Part shown: positions 1 to 12,815 of the stretch, piece by piece
How the letters are laid out: each line of letters opens with the position of its first letter
Position numbering within the stretch: position 1 is the stretch's first letter
DNA from: Xiphias gladius
Taxonomy: Eukaryota > Chordata > Actinopteri > Istiophoriformes > Xiphiidae
DNA: 64,000 nucleotides
Direction of reading: 5' to 3'
Assembly: GCF_016859285.1 (NCBI RefSeq)
Contig: NC_053407.1
Location: 23,081,215-23,145,214 of the forward strand
Made by a program: the position numbers and the translations under genes
The notes under the pieces: model-generated
The model's input: only the letters and a program-made list of their open reading frames with translations
The model's database searches: none
What the model was told of the DNA's origin: nothing

Positions 1-2980
1 TTTTGGTCTCTTTGCACCCACCAACAAAGGCGTGGAATATTGTATAAAGTCTCATCTGTTATTTCAACTTGAATTCAAGCCAAGGAATGAATTAAAGTAT
101 GAGAGCCAGTGATATTCCCTGAAATGTACCACATCTTCTTTTTTATGTGGTATTGTATAAATTAAGTCTAGCTAGGAAGACAGGAGGTGACACAGTGTTC
201 TGATGTGACAAAAGTGAGCAACACTCCGTTTTTCACACACATACAGTATATACATGCATCTCTGTTTCCCGTATAACTCTGAAATAGCTCCTTGTTCACC
301 TCTGATGAGAGAGGTGGGGGAGGTAGCGAGAAATGGCAAAAAAAGACAGAGAAATAGGAGAGAGGGTGAGAGTTGACCTTTGGGTCTTGCTGAAGCAAGC
401 TCTGTAAGTGAGGGGGCGGGTTGCTGAACTAAGTGGCTGATTCATTTCCCCAGAGGCCCCCCTTCCCCCAAGCCCTTGCACAGACATACACCCACTTTCC
501 CTTGTGGATGGGTCTAGTGATCCAGGTGCTGGCCTCTGCAGAGATTGCAACATGGCCTCTGTTGACCCTAAGGGAGCCTAGCTGGGGTGTAAGGTCATGG
601 CAGAATCCTCCCACTGTCTGTCCATGTGTGTTTTTGGCTGTGAAGACCACAGGCGGAGCCTCAGGAAATATGGCTGCCACTGGGCTCTGCCTGACCCCTT
701 GTCATTTTTTTCATCTTTTGACAACAGAGAAGACCAGGAGAAAGAAGAATCTGAAGTCTGCAAAGTTCAGTTGAGTTCAGAAGTTTAGGTAGAAATGTGC
801 CTTCAGTTCCTTAATCTCTAAATACACTTTTCCATCAACACTGTGTTTTCAAGACAACATTTCAACATTCAGCATCATGCATATGAACTTGGCAAGCAAA
901 TAAACTTGTTCTCTTCCCCCACCTCTACTTCCCCCACCTCTCTCCCTGCCTCTCTCCATCTCTGCCTTGTCGGTGTTTCTTTTCAGCCTGACCCTAAGTA
1001 AAGCAGCTGTCTTGTTTTGGGTTACGGTGAGTGACGCTCAGGTAACAAAAGCTCCACGCTGCCCTATGTGCTGAGGCAGATGTTAGCTGAGGCTGAGATA
1101 CCAACGCGTTGTCTGGAACATACAGACAGCTTTGAGGGCTTTATAAATAAGAAATGATCACTTTGTGATTCATATAATAGTCGTGAATTAGAAATGCTCA
1201 GTGAGGAAATTAAAGGCGCAGCATGAGTCTTGTATCATAAATGAAAGTCTTTGTTCTATAGTGATTAGTGTTCATTATGGAAACATTTCTGAATGAGGTT
1301 TTCCATCCTCTATTTCAGAACCAAGTTATTCTGGCCTCACAAACACACAGAAATTAATCCGAGTTAAAATCCAAAGATGGTTCATAACATTAATACTGAG
1401 TTTCCCACAGTGATATTTGGACAGCCTGTTAAGGAAGCAGTCTTTTGAGCCTTGCGCTGCTCAGAGGCCCAGCAATGTTCTGTCAGTTTTTGTTTCAGAC
1501 CCATTTACGAACAGATTTATGGATCCAACACTTCAGTGTTTCTATGTCCACCCGAATTGGTTGGAGTTGACAACATGAGCTAAAGAGCAAGGCATATTTA
1601 GAGAGAGTCTAAATGTTCAGCTGAAAAGATCATTTGTAAACAGCTCTACGTTGGGTTTACTTTGGTGAAATAGCAGAAATAAAATGGAAGTTTGCAGAGG
1701 AAAACATAGGTTACGCTGTTATGTGTTTTATAAAGAGTATTATCCAAGAGAGGGTCCTGACACCAAAATTACAAGTAGCATGGAAAAAGCAAGCAAATTC
1801 TCATCTCTCAAATGTAATGGGCCTGCTGGGTGAAGACAGGCTGTATAGATGGTGTAGTGTCGTGAAAGTTGCACAGACATGATATTGACGAGGCTGCAGG
1901 CAGGAAACAGTCGACAACAAACGCACAGGCAACAACTGCAGACTGAATAATTACAGACTGAACGGAGAGAAAGATGGTAAAGACACACACACACAATCTC
2001 TCTCACACATTGTGCAGTAAGGACGGCAAGGGTTTTAAGGATAAAGAGGGATAGATTTTACACACTCAAGCTCACCCCCCTCCACTCTATAGTGGTTCCA
2101 CACAGAGACCCATAAGATACTACTCACAAAGATGCTGAGTGACAGGAAGAAAGGGAGAAAAGAGGCTCAAAGAGAAAGACGGAGTGGCACCTAGTAAAGG
2201 AAGAGACAGCGTGTCTTTACTACTTCCTGCTGCCTGGCAGCTGAAGCTGAGAGGAAGAGCTTCGTCTCATACTGCCTCCTTTTAATTATGGCCAATTACA
2301 AGGCTAGCACGCCAGGACTTATTACACGGCAGCCAAAGAGCCCCCCTTGAGTATGTTTGTGGGATGGAGGCACATATTATAGTGGTTTAGCGTAGCGAAA
2401 TTTCCAAGGCCTGAGCTCCAAGGGGCCTTTGCAGTTCTCTTTTTGTGGTTTTAATGAGAACTGAAAGCATGAAAATGCACCAGAAGAAGAAGGCCCCCCA
2501 CCACAGAGCAGTGCTCTTCTCTAGTTTCTAGTTTGCCACTGGCCAGCTTTTGAGGTAGCAGGGGCAGAATGCTCCTACACATGTGTCATTCCTCAAACTA
2601 CGTTATGGGAGCTGGTAATGTCTTTATCATTTTTGTGCATGATGGATGGGTAAAGGGATAATAAGACAATGAGATGTTGCATAATAGGAAGAGAAATTAC
2701 CTATTATATTCGTGAAAGTGCTGTTATGGGGGAGCATAGTATGTGTGTTGTTTGTGTATGTATGCAAGTTTTGCAAGGCTAACGCAGATACCAATTAAAG
2801 AAATTTCTCTACAACCAGGATATGTCGTGCATAAATCTGACATTTTGGGTGATATTTTTCCCTACGCCAATATTTACTGTTTGCAGGACATTAATGGACC
2901 TATGATAAAGAACCCAAGGTGCTATATGATTGCCATTCTTTTGTTCATCAGGCTGTTTGTATAATTAAGATAAATTTTAA
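1..2980. other. Non-coding stretch, probable kcnq1-like last intron
   Basis: No exon with splice sites and coding-type codon use was found on either strand. Short open frames at about 430-790 lack homology that I recognise and sit in sequence with stops in all neighbouring frames. A block at about 2270-2345, containing a TTTAATTATGGCCAATTACA core, is of mixed composition with homeodomain-type ATTA motifs. It looks like a possible conserved regulatory element, which is inference only. The stretch is assigned to an intron because the only plus-strand gene downstream starts its final exon at 31,053. Confidence 0.5.
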
Positions 2981-2984
2981 TTTT

Positions 2985-3170
2985 ATGTTAGGGGAATTGA
3001 ACCTGCAACCTTTTAAGATCGTTGATTTGTCTTGTGGTAAATACCACATAACTGTAATGTCGTTGGTTTGATCCAGACTGGGAGCTTTTTCGCATGCAAT
3101 CCCTTCGTCTTCCATCTTTTCAAAGTCTCTCTTGTAAAAATTAAAATTTCATCCAAAAATTAAATTAAAG
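2985..3170 (+). repeat. Degenerate SINE-like interspersed repeat
   Basis: The segment contains a promoter-box-like stretch (GTTGGTTTGATCCAGACTGG), then a GCATGCAATCCC block and a pyrimidine-rich tail ending in an A/T-rich run. This order resembles tRNA-derived or similar short repeats common in teleost introns, which have a box-B-like GGTTTGATCC followed by a CATGTCATCCC-like region. The copy is strongly diverged and its limits are approximate. A repeat-library search would be needed to name the family. Confidence 0.35.
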
Positions 3171-3179
3171 CGATAATAT

Positions 3180-6100
3180 TTATAAACAACTACTTGCTAT
3201 TTTTTTAAATGGAAAGGGATTTACATAGCCTTGACCAATGAAAAAAGAGATGCGTTGATCAGGCCTGATCTGGCAACAGCAGCTCACAACATCCCTAATA
3301 GTAACAATAATTCATTTATTGGATAGCCTCTTCAGCCAGTAGGCCATCTTGGGAACATGGGAAAAGCAAACCTTGTGGCTATCAGGTACTAAAGAGTTTC
3401 ATGCTCTTCTTTAGAAACATACAAGTCTATTTCTTGGCACAAATTATGTGTTACATCCCTCCTCGGTTGGCAGGTGTAAATAGGGGTGATTAAGGCCTCT
3501 CTTGGCTCTTTTGTGGCTTTGAGTGTTCGGACACCTCCTTGGCATGAGGCGTGAGGGCACGACCGCTGACGAGTGCCAAGTTTGTGTGCTGGTGTCACAG
3601 ACTCAACAGAGGAGGGTTCTTGTCATGCGCCAGCGTGTGACAATACAGCGTGATGTCAGGTGGGTGGTCACTCCATTAGGCCACGTCATTCCCTCCATTC
3701 TGTCAGTGCATGACGATGTGATCATTTCACATCATCCATAAACACTGACCTAACTCACGAGTAGAGTTTCCCCCCCCCGTTACATCCTTAATGTCATGCC
3801 CCTGTGGATGTCTCACTGATGCTGCTTAGGGTCTGAACAGGTCGGTTGGAATTTATAGAAAGTCCTCATAAAATTATACAATTATTAGAAAATTATGTAT
3901 TAGCAATAAAACAAAAATGTTAAATTACATCTGACCAGGAATAGTGAAATGACAATATGAAAAGTGGATTTGCCCACAGTGGGCCTGCTCATAAATTTCC
4001 ACGACCCTTTTCATTTTTTCTTCTCTTCCTTCCTTTCCCCCCTCTTCCAGCTGAATGCTGGACTTAGCATTAGCTTTTAGTGGTGCAGGGAGACGTCAGT
4101 GGCACAGCATGCTAAGACAAAGCACCCTCTAATATTAAATCACCTCATCTCCAGCTCACTGGGCCAGTTTTGGGGAAGAGGGTTTCCCAGAATTTGGAGG
4201 GCATTTAGGGCCCTTGATTTATACCCTAGTGCTGCATAAAACAGATGAATGGCTCACAATAAGAGGAACATTGTTAAATCTGCAGCGAAGGAGAAGAGAG
4301 GAAGGCAAGGAGAAAGATAGCGAGAGGGGAAATAAGGAGGCCTGTGGAGATATCCAGTGGAGCAATGCCAGAGCTGTTATACTTTTAGTGGGCTTTAGCT
4401 TTTTTATGTGATAAAAAGTAGGATTTAACTGCATTTGAACCACGGAGATTAAAAGGAAAAAGTGAACCAAATCCCAAATCACCATCTGTCTGCTATCTCA
4501 AAGCATTCCCATATTTCCTTTTCAGCGTCGACAAAAGATTGCAGTCAAAATATTTGTTGTCTCTTTAGTGACCTTTGATGTTTTTGTGTCAGCTGGGGCC
4601 CACACTTGCCTATTTTTAACAAACAAATGGCAAATGAGGCTCTGCCTCTGCCCTCCCCATAGTAGGGAAACCACTGCAACAGGAAGCTTACACCAGACAT
4701 TAATGGGGCTCTGACATTAGTTACACATTACACATCATGTCTGTCACCAAACTTCAGTCACCTATGCTTTTTTCACTATTTGCTCACAGTCACATTCATC
4801 CTCATTGAGCATCTCAGTCATTCTCTGAGCTTTTTGTCTGCTTTCTCTCATCTGCTTATTTGTCTCTTTCTCCCGTCTTCCCACTCTCGCTCTCTATTCC
4901 GTAAACACACATTCCCCACACTGAGCTCATCTAATCAGCATCTTATCAGCCATCTTGTGAGCGTGCCATTGTTATGACTAAAATTGTTTCTATTCCCAGA
5001 ATAGGGCTGACACTGAAATAGAACATTCCCACGTAGCCTCTTCATGTAGTTATTCAAACATTCCTCCAAATGCCGGTTTCATTAACTCATCATCCTCTTT
5101 TTCTCGGCTCATCTCTGAGCTCATGCCTCCTACGATGTTTTGTAAGACACAAGATTCTTGTGTGGAAAACAATGAGCTGTGCCAAGATGAGATTCCTGTT
5201 AGGCTGAGAAACAATACATTCCTCATACTTGAGGTACCTGAGTAATTTTTCTTCTTAAACAGTAAAAACAAGGAATTACAAAAGGCAGGCCAACATAAAC
5301 ATTAAAGGTGGATTGTACACCTATATTTGCTCTATTTCTGTGTTATATTCAACAACTTTTAAAGCTATTTTTCTCATAAGGATGGCCTAAACAAGGTGAA
5401 ATTAAAAGATGCAGCCCATCCATTTACATGTTAACCTTGCTGTTTAGTAGCAGAAATTTGCACATGTTCCCTAGATGGTTGATATCACTTAACACAAGGG
5501 CATGTTTTCATTAAGCTCCCTAATTAATGTATCTTTTCTCTCAAACAGCAGCTCAAAATTTCATGTTCCTCCACTTCCCCCTATCCCATCTCTCTCTCTT
5601 CTTCCCTTTCAAACCCACCTTTAACATGTGGCCTCTCACACACACTAATGCTCTCAACTACTAGCGCGAGAGAAAAACAATGAGCCGGAGGTCCAACCGT
5701 GTTCCTCTCTCCACCCAGTGGAGCCTTTGATGGGGCCAGGGGTAGCCAGTTAGTGTGGAGCCTGAAGAGCCAAGGGGGGCTCAGGGGGCAGCAAACAGCC
5801 GTTCCTCCCCTAAACCCCGTAACTCCATCTTGGGTCATGAGCTAGAGGAGCGGCAGGCACGTGCCACAGGAGCGCTGGAGGCCCCCCGGCCCCGCTGTTG
5901 CTTTTGGACGATGTGGCGGAGCGAGGCTGCTATTGAGCAGGACCCGGTGTCGAGTTCTTTAGTGGGCCTCTGAAATGAGACGGTGAGATTTTGTACAGGT
6001 GCTGGTGCCTAAACGAACACACACACCGTACACACAGACATGATCCTCAGGAAGATTTGCACAGCTGTGTGAAGGGGACCCCTCCCTTGCCAAACGTAGC

Positions 6101-6359
6101 GGTAGCCCTCTGTGAAGCGCACTCCAACACACACAGATGAAGAGCGGCTGCTCCTCAACGGCACAGTGCTCACCAGGCAGCGCAGGAAAAATAAAGTTCA
6201 AGGGCCTGGCTCACTCTTCTTTTACATTAATTACTTTCATGTGTTTATTCAACTAACACTAAAAGGGAGTCTCCAGATAGATTGTGTTAATTTTAGTCTT
6301 GCTAGTTTTCCCTCTCTTTCATGGTTTAGGATGACATTCTGATACTTCTGTGTAGTTCC

Positions 6360-6360
<1 letters not shown>
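3180..6360. other. Non-coding stretch, probable intron
   Basis: No coding exon is supportable. The stretch alternates between A/T-rich sequence and a GC-rich patch at about 5690-5960. That patch has open frames on both strands but no splice-site context or recognised protein similarity, so it is not called as a gene. Confidence 0.5.

Positions 6361-6366
<6 letters not shown>

Positions 6367-6449
<83 letters not shown>
6367..6449. repeat. (TG)n microsatellite
   Basis: An uninterrupted run of about 41 GT dinucleotides directly abuts the left end of a fold-back element. It is likely to vary in length between individuals. Confidence 0.97.
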
Positions 6450-6452
<3 letters not shown>

Positions 6453-6627
6453 CTTACCACTATCTTTGTGAGGTCCAGTTAAACTTCAAAGGTCTGTTTG
6501 AAGGTTAAGACTTGGTTTTAGGGCTCAGGTTAGAATCAGGTTTAGGTTAGGGTAAGGGGCTGGGAAATGCATTATGTCAATTTGTGTCCTCACAAAGATA
6601 CAAGTACCTGTGTGTGTGTGTGTGTGT
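6450..6627. mobile_element. Fold-back MITE-like element bounded by TG repeats
   Basis: Two inverted arms are present: CTATCTTTGTGAGG at 6460-6473 and its reverse complement CCTCACAAAGATA at 6588-6600. They are separated by about 115 bases rich in GGTTAGG-like triplets. Both outer edges run straight into TG microsatellites (6367-6449 and 6609-6627). No coding capacity is present. The arrangement suits a short non-autonomous DNA element whose ends seeded dinucleotide expansion. The family is not named here. Confidence 0.55.
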
Positions 6628-6629
6628 TT

Positions 6630-9600
6630 ATTTGAGAATATTCCTTTATCCATGCACGTGGGTAGAACTTGCAGCATGAGGCGTGTATGACAGTCACAAA
6701 GGATTGATCCTGTGGGTGCTGAGGCAGTGCTGGAGTCTCACTTGTGCAGGTAATAAGCTCACTACACATGAAGTAACTGGAAATTTCCTGCCCATTTTTA
6801 AACAGATCTTGATCTGGGAAATGATTCGTCATCGAGAGCTGCAGCTGCACACTTCACTGCCACTCACTGGGCAGAGCAGCAGCACTGGAACATCTGTCTC
6901 TCTCTTTCTGTGTACTTCAGACTCCCAGCCTTCTCTCTTTCCCTGCTTCTTCATCTGTTTCTTCTGATGTTTGTGACTCGCTTTTCAATTTTCTGTCAGT
7001 TTCTGTTGATTCTCTACCCCTCTCACTTTCCTTCGTTATTTTTGAGTTCAGTTACATTATTGAAATGACAGAAACAGTGCTGCTAAAGAAGAGGATTTGA
7101 AATGTACAAAATCCACAAACACCAATTCTTATTTGATGGATCATTGTTAATAGTGCATAATCAGTCATACCTAGTCAAGTAGATTTTTATTTGTGCATCC
7201 ATATACTGTATATGTGTTTGGTATTAAATTTAATTCCTCAACGACCATAGTGCAACAGTTGAAAATAGCAAAACACAAAATAAGACTGAAGAATTACATG
7301 AAATACTAAATGTGCAACACACAAAAAACCATAAATAAACAATAAGTGAAAAGTGATAAATTGATGAAATTGTATGTGTACAAGGTACAATTGTGCATAT
7401 AATTTTTAAGCACTTAAGGCACTTTTTGTATAAACGTTTATGGTTTTAAAGCAGTAGATTAAAATCTTTAACAAAAAAAAGTAAAATGTTCATGGAAAAC
7501 ATTCGCTATCTTGGTCTCGCTGCCTTCACACTTTAAATATACACAGGCACCCTCTCGTCCACAAAAATGAAGAGATCAAAACCCGCAATACACATGTCAT
7601 GCCGCCCTCCACACACAGACACACACACTCTGTCACTGCGTTTATACCATTCGCCACTCCACACACCCCTCCCCTCCCCGTCCCTCCCTCCATTCAGCCC
7701 ACTCCAGATGTGCAAGGACAGAGGGAGCCCAGTCACATTCAGCCAGTCAGTCAGTCACTTTCTCCCCGGAGTGAAAGTGAAACACCACCTGTGTGTCTGT
7801 CTGCATGCATTTCAATAGCCAGAGCCATAACCCTCTGCCTCGCCGCGGGCCACTCAGAAAGCCTCACTGATGGCTTCCCAAGCTGGAGGACAGTGAGGTG
7901 ATGTGGGGAGAGAGGGGGAGACATCTTTACCCTGCAAAAAGGTCTTTTTTTCTAACAGTCTTATGTTTCTTATCTGCCGGTGCCATGAGATATTTTCCTA
8001 CGCGTTTCCAATCCAAATCAACTTGGTTTAAGGGGTTTTTTTAGAATAAATTGTAATTTTTCTTGAATCTTGCGCGGGGATTTCCTTATGCTGTCACTAC
8101 TGCACTATTCTTGAAACAAGTAGATTTTTATTTGAAACAGTTTGAAATAATTTTACTGCACTTCTTTTAAGAAAATAACACTTTAATAGCTTGATAATGG
8201 AAAGAAATTACTTGATATGATGGCGATCTTTGCAGTGTATCTCCGGCTATAGGCTTGGAGTGTTTTGTGCAACTAAATGTTCATAAATATGAAACAAATT
8301 TTTGTTATTGTAGAGAGTAGCGATTATGTACAATTGTATAGCATATATTGTAATTATCTAGACATTAAATTATGGATGGGATAAATAAACAGCTTGTTTA
8401 AATTTACATAGTTTTTTGTGATGCTTTGAAACGCCTGTTTTTAAAAAAAAAAAAAAAAAAGTAATGAATGAAAAGAAACACGAGAATTTGACTGAAAGAG
8501 TAGTTTGATGATTAAAACAATACGCTTTGGCAGTATTGTACTGAAGTACAATCAAAACAAATTTAAATTTGAAAAATTGAGCTTGAGTCATAGTAAAGGT
8601 TCGGAAAGGAAAGAACAACTGAACTAAACAGGAAATAAGGAGACTGGTGAGCCAAGGGAATTCAATTGATGAAGAAAAACAGGCTTTAAACACAACAGAG
8701 AGAGCCTTTTCAGTAAAGAGAAAAAGAAGTTCACCTAGAAACACAGAGGTGGGAAAGGAAGTAGAGGGGGAGACCCCCCCCAGTCCCTGCGAGTATCCCT
8801 CCCTCTCCCCCGTATACTGAGCCCTTGCAGGCCCCAGCAGAGTGGTGATCCAACACCAGGCTTTATAGACCAGAGGGACCAGGTCTAAATCTGATAGTGG
8901 GCCTCTTAACACACACATAAAGTCAGCACCTCCCTCAGCCTGGTGAAAACACGCCATATTCCTTCACCTTTACAACAATAGTCACTTTATCTGCGTGCCA
9001 TTTGGATGAAGATATTCCTGAGATTCTTACCCAGAACACATATCTAATGTGAAGAATATTTTAATAAGTCAGACTTACCCAGGGAGGTTGATGACATATT
9101 GACTGAATGTTCAGACCAATAATGCCAATGTGTCAAATGTGGTACTTTGAGGGCAGGATCTTCCAACTTTTCCAAATTTTCTTCTTTGTCTTAATACTTG
9201 TAAGTAAACGTAGAACTAGAACACAGCTATGTGGCAAACGCTGCAGTGCTGCAAGGTATTATACCTGTTATCAGTCTGTGCCAATACAGTGTGTTACTGG
9301 ATGGCGCTGCCCTGCACTGTGGCAGAACTTGAGCCAAAATAAACTTTGCCTGTGCGAAGTATTGTATCAGTGCATTTTTCTCATTGAAATGACTGAGGAA
9401 CCTGCAATTTTGATACACTGGTATCAAATAGCAGTCTCACTCTTGCCCCTCATGTGTTTAGCATTGAACATGTAATTTACATACTCTGCTCTGATTTGAC
9501 AGTTATTTTACTCCAGTCAAAAACAACTACGTGTGTCCGTCTTCCGATGGAATTTTTAAAAAACAGACGAGATTTGTCATCTCCAGGTTGTCACTCCCAT

Positions 9601-11285
9601 GTGTCACAGGACATTTGCTTGAATTAAACTTTTTCTCAACTTCTTGAGGTTGCAGCACAGGGCAACTTCTGAGTCTCAGATCGCTGTGGCAGCGTCAGGA
9701 TGTTAGTTGGAGGTTTTTTTTTCACAATGAATGGCAGCCTGTCCCATCCTCTTGATATTTTTGAACGGGGGTTAGACTTTGACTATCTGGTCCAGGGAAC
9801 AGACTGGAGTTGTTCCTCCGGCAACCTTGTTGTAAGGCAAACATGTACCGTACTGCAATACTGAGATTTTTGTTCCTTTTTATTCAGTTACTTGCACAAA
9901 TGACACGAACGTTAACTGACTTAAAGTATTGACTTAAAGTACTGAAATGTTCTCAGAATAGACCTTTCTTTGGTTAATAATTGATACGTGTTAGGGTTTA
10001 GAGAACAACAACCTGTATGACTGCTATATGACTTATGAAAGGGTTAAGGGTTTCGTTAGGTTTGCTACTTAGCTTTGAAGTGAAGTATTTGTGCCTGCCC
10101 TGAAGAGATTCTTTCTCTTGAAATGCTAAACATGACTTTGACCTTAACAACTAAATAGGAGGAGTGATAGCCCTAAAAGATATTTGCTGTGCTAGAATTA
10201 TCTCCATGCTCTGGATAAGTGACATATCTTCAGTAATGACCCAAAGTAAACAGTTTACTTCTTATCACAGGCTAGAGTTACGTCTCTTGATTGTTCTGTG
10301 TTATCACGTTTGGGAGAGTGCTGCAGTCAGCATGCTTTCTCCGACTTGCACTTGTGAAACATCTGTGTGATTACTGCTTTAGTTTTCCCGTGGTATCAAC
10401 CCTCTGGAAGCACTCTTTTGTTGCTGGACGATGGACTTTATATAGGATAGCGGATAGAGTGATCATAAATATGCTCCCAACTTAACCACAGCAGGTAGCA
10501 GGGTTGACGCATGTCATCAATTATCACAATTATCACTGCTGAGCTAACTTACTAACTCCACAACAAATCTCAGAGTTTGCCACCACAAAGCCCAGGTCAA
10601 GAGGCCAGTGAGACAAACAAACCCTTGTCTGTCTTTCTGTTTGGACAAGGATTTGTTCCGGAAAAGCCTTCACTCTGTCTTCCTTCCTGATGTGTTTATT
10701 TGCACTTGGGCTCCCACCAGCACATCAGCTGTTTACAGTGTTTGTTTGAATCCTTTCTATTTTATTTTTTACAAAAAAAAAGAGGCTGTTTTTAGCTTCA
10801 TCTTGTTTGGACAATGCTAGTTTGTTTCTTGACCTATAAATATTTCTAGACAGGATAGACATCCTTCCCATCACTGGAGGTCAACCAATTAGCTAAAGGA
10901 AGCCATTGGTCTGTAGGGTGTTTTTATTTGCGTCACAGCAATGTTTATTTTTTTATTTTTTTTTTATTTTTTTCGCAAATAACCATGGTTTCATGTCTGC
11001 CATCACTGGGCAGAAAAAGTGCAAAAATATTGCAGCCACTTGTATTTACCATGTAATAGGCTGGTCTACACATTAATTCCTCTTCTAGACCAATTTTTGA
11101 TGTGTTGACAATTTGGGACATCCATCATTTCCCTCTGTATTCATACTCTTGCATCTTGATTCAATAAAAAAACCCTTCCACCTCAGTCCTTAGGTTTTAC
11201 TTCTGCAGTTTTATTTTCCTTACATTGGAGTACAACTCCCACTAACAACTGATTCATTATTTATTAATGAATATGTTAATCATCT
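6630..11285. other. Non-coding stretch, probable intron
   Basis: This is A/T-rich sequence with poly-A/T runs (for example 8442-8460 and about 10,946-10,973). A long open frame on the minus strand at 8370-8957 reads through a poly-A run and has no domain, splice or codon-bias support, so it is not called. Nothing else recognisable was seen. Confidence 0.5.
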
Positions 11286-11290
11286 TTTCG

Positions 11291-11587
11291 ATTAATTACT
11301 TTGGCCAAGGAGGTTATGTTTTCACCGGTGTGTGCTTGTTGGTTTGTTTGTTTGTTTGTTTGTTTGATTGTCAGCAGGATTACGCACGAACTACTGAACT
11401 GATTTGCACCTCCAACACTTGGTGGAGGAACGGGGCGTGGATCAGGGAAGAGCCCATTAAATTTTGGTGCGGATCCGGTTAAAGGGGCAGATCCAGGAGT
11501 TTTTTTTAATCACTCTCCTTAACATTGCGAGATAGGGCATTTTTTGTCTTGGCGGAGGTATGCACACTACTGACCGCCATTCTAGTT
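11291..11587. repeat. Interspersed repeat with GTTT simple-repeat core
   Basis: The segment begins TTTGGCCAAGGAGGTTATGT and carries a (GTTT)n core at about 11,340-11,366. It has a GGATTACGCACGAACTACTG block and ends near TTGGCGGAGGTATGCACACT. These blocks in this order match a repeat pattern I associate with dispersed copies in fish genomes. It has no protein-coding potential. Family name and exact ends need a repeat database. Confidence 0.5.
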
Positions 11588-11599
11588 GATTATATGTTC

Positions 11600-12570
11600 G
11601 GTCTTTACAATGCGAACAAAAAATGTGAAAAAATATCCATAGGTTCTCAGTGCCCGAGCTGAGGCCTTCAAATGATTGATGTCTGTTTCACCAAAGGTTC
11701 AAAACTAATAATAAAAACTAATAATACAAATAGTAATTGTTTCAGCACTACACTGTAATATACAGTATGATCATACAGGATATGAAATTTGCCAAGGAAA
11801 TTTTGCTTTTACCCATACACTTTTTACATGTAATATTTGTTGCAGAAATTTTACTATTGTAATCACCAAATTCCCTTGGATAAGAGCCAGTGTTATTCCC
11901 TAAAATGAAAATGCAAGTTTAAAAAAAAAAAAAAAGGCTTTTGTGTTTAAACGGAGGGGATAACTTTCTATTAATTAGAATGACTCATCTTTGCCTGAAT
12001 CAGCCACTACTGTATGAAGTTGAGGTCATCACATAGTAACAATCATAAATTGTGCCCCTGCTAAAAGATAATTTGTGCCTGGTTTCCTACACTACTAATT
12101 TGTAATCAGGCCCCAGTCAAAAGTCAACCCAATTCTTCTTCAAATAAACTGCATCAGTGATGTGTATTCTAAGGAGACTGTAGCATTACATTGTTGTGTC
12201 TCTTGCAATGTTGGTGGATTAGGATTAGAATTTAAGATGAACTCCCCAAATTTATTTTAAGATTTTAGTGTGATTTAGTTCTTTGTCAGTCCTTTTCATT
12301 CTGAATCATACTTCGATTGACTCAGAGAGGGACTGAAAATGTTCTTCTCCTCAGTGTGCACATCCACGACTCCGCTGGTCTTGTAGCATCCTCCCAGGTA
12401 TTTAGTTGATGGTTCACTTGTGTGCTGGCAGGAGTGGTCCGGATGTTAGGGGTTGGCTACAGAGAGGTTAATCAGGATCAGAGCTCAGACCCTCCGGCCT
12501 TGTTCAGAACCAGCAAAGCATACAGCTCTCTGTTTTCACAATACACCCTCACTGCCATTAGTGCTGTGTC
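11600..12570. other. Non-coding stretch, probable intron
   Basis: A/T-rich sequence with no recognised gene, RNA or repeat other than an A-run at about 11,920. Confidence 0.5.
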
Positions 12571-12575
12571 ACCAG

Positions 12576-12584
12576 ACAAGGCCT

Positions 12585-12672
<88 letters not shown>

Positions 12673-12815
12673 TACAAGACCTTGTGTGTGTGGGTGTGTG
12701 TGTGTGTGGGTGTGTGTGTGTGTGTGTGTGTGTACGTACAAGACCTTGTGTGTGTGTGTGTGGGTGTGTACACCTACGAGGCCTTGTGTGTGTGTGTGTT
12801 TGTGTGTGTTTGTGA
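12576..12815. repeat. Compound TG microsatellite with palindromic spacers
   Basis: TG runs are interrupted by four related 12-base spacers of the form ACAAGRCCTTGT, at 12,576, 12,674, 12,738 and 12,776. The first spacer is a perfect palindrome and the fourth differs by one further base. The spacers sit 98, 64 and 38 bases apart. The unit therefore appears to be spacer plus variable (TG)n, a higher-order repeat. Apparent open frames here encode only repeated Cys-Val and are artefacts. Confidence 0.85.

Noticed and set aside
8370..8957. Minus-strand frame of 195 codons
   Set aside because: It crosses a poly-A run, has no recognisable domain or splice context, and its composition is that of A/T-rich non-coding DNA.
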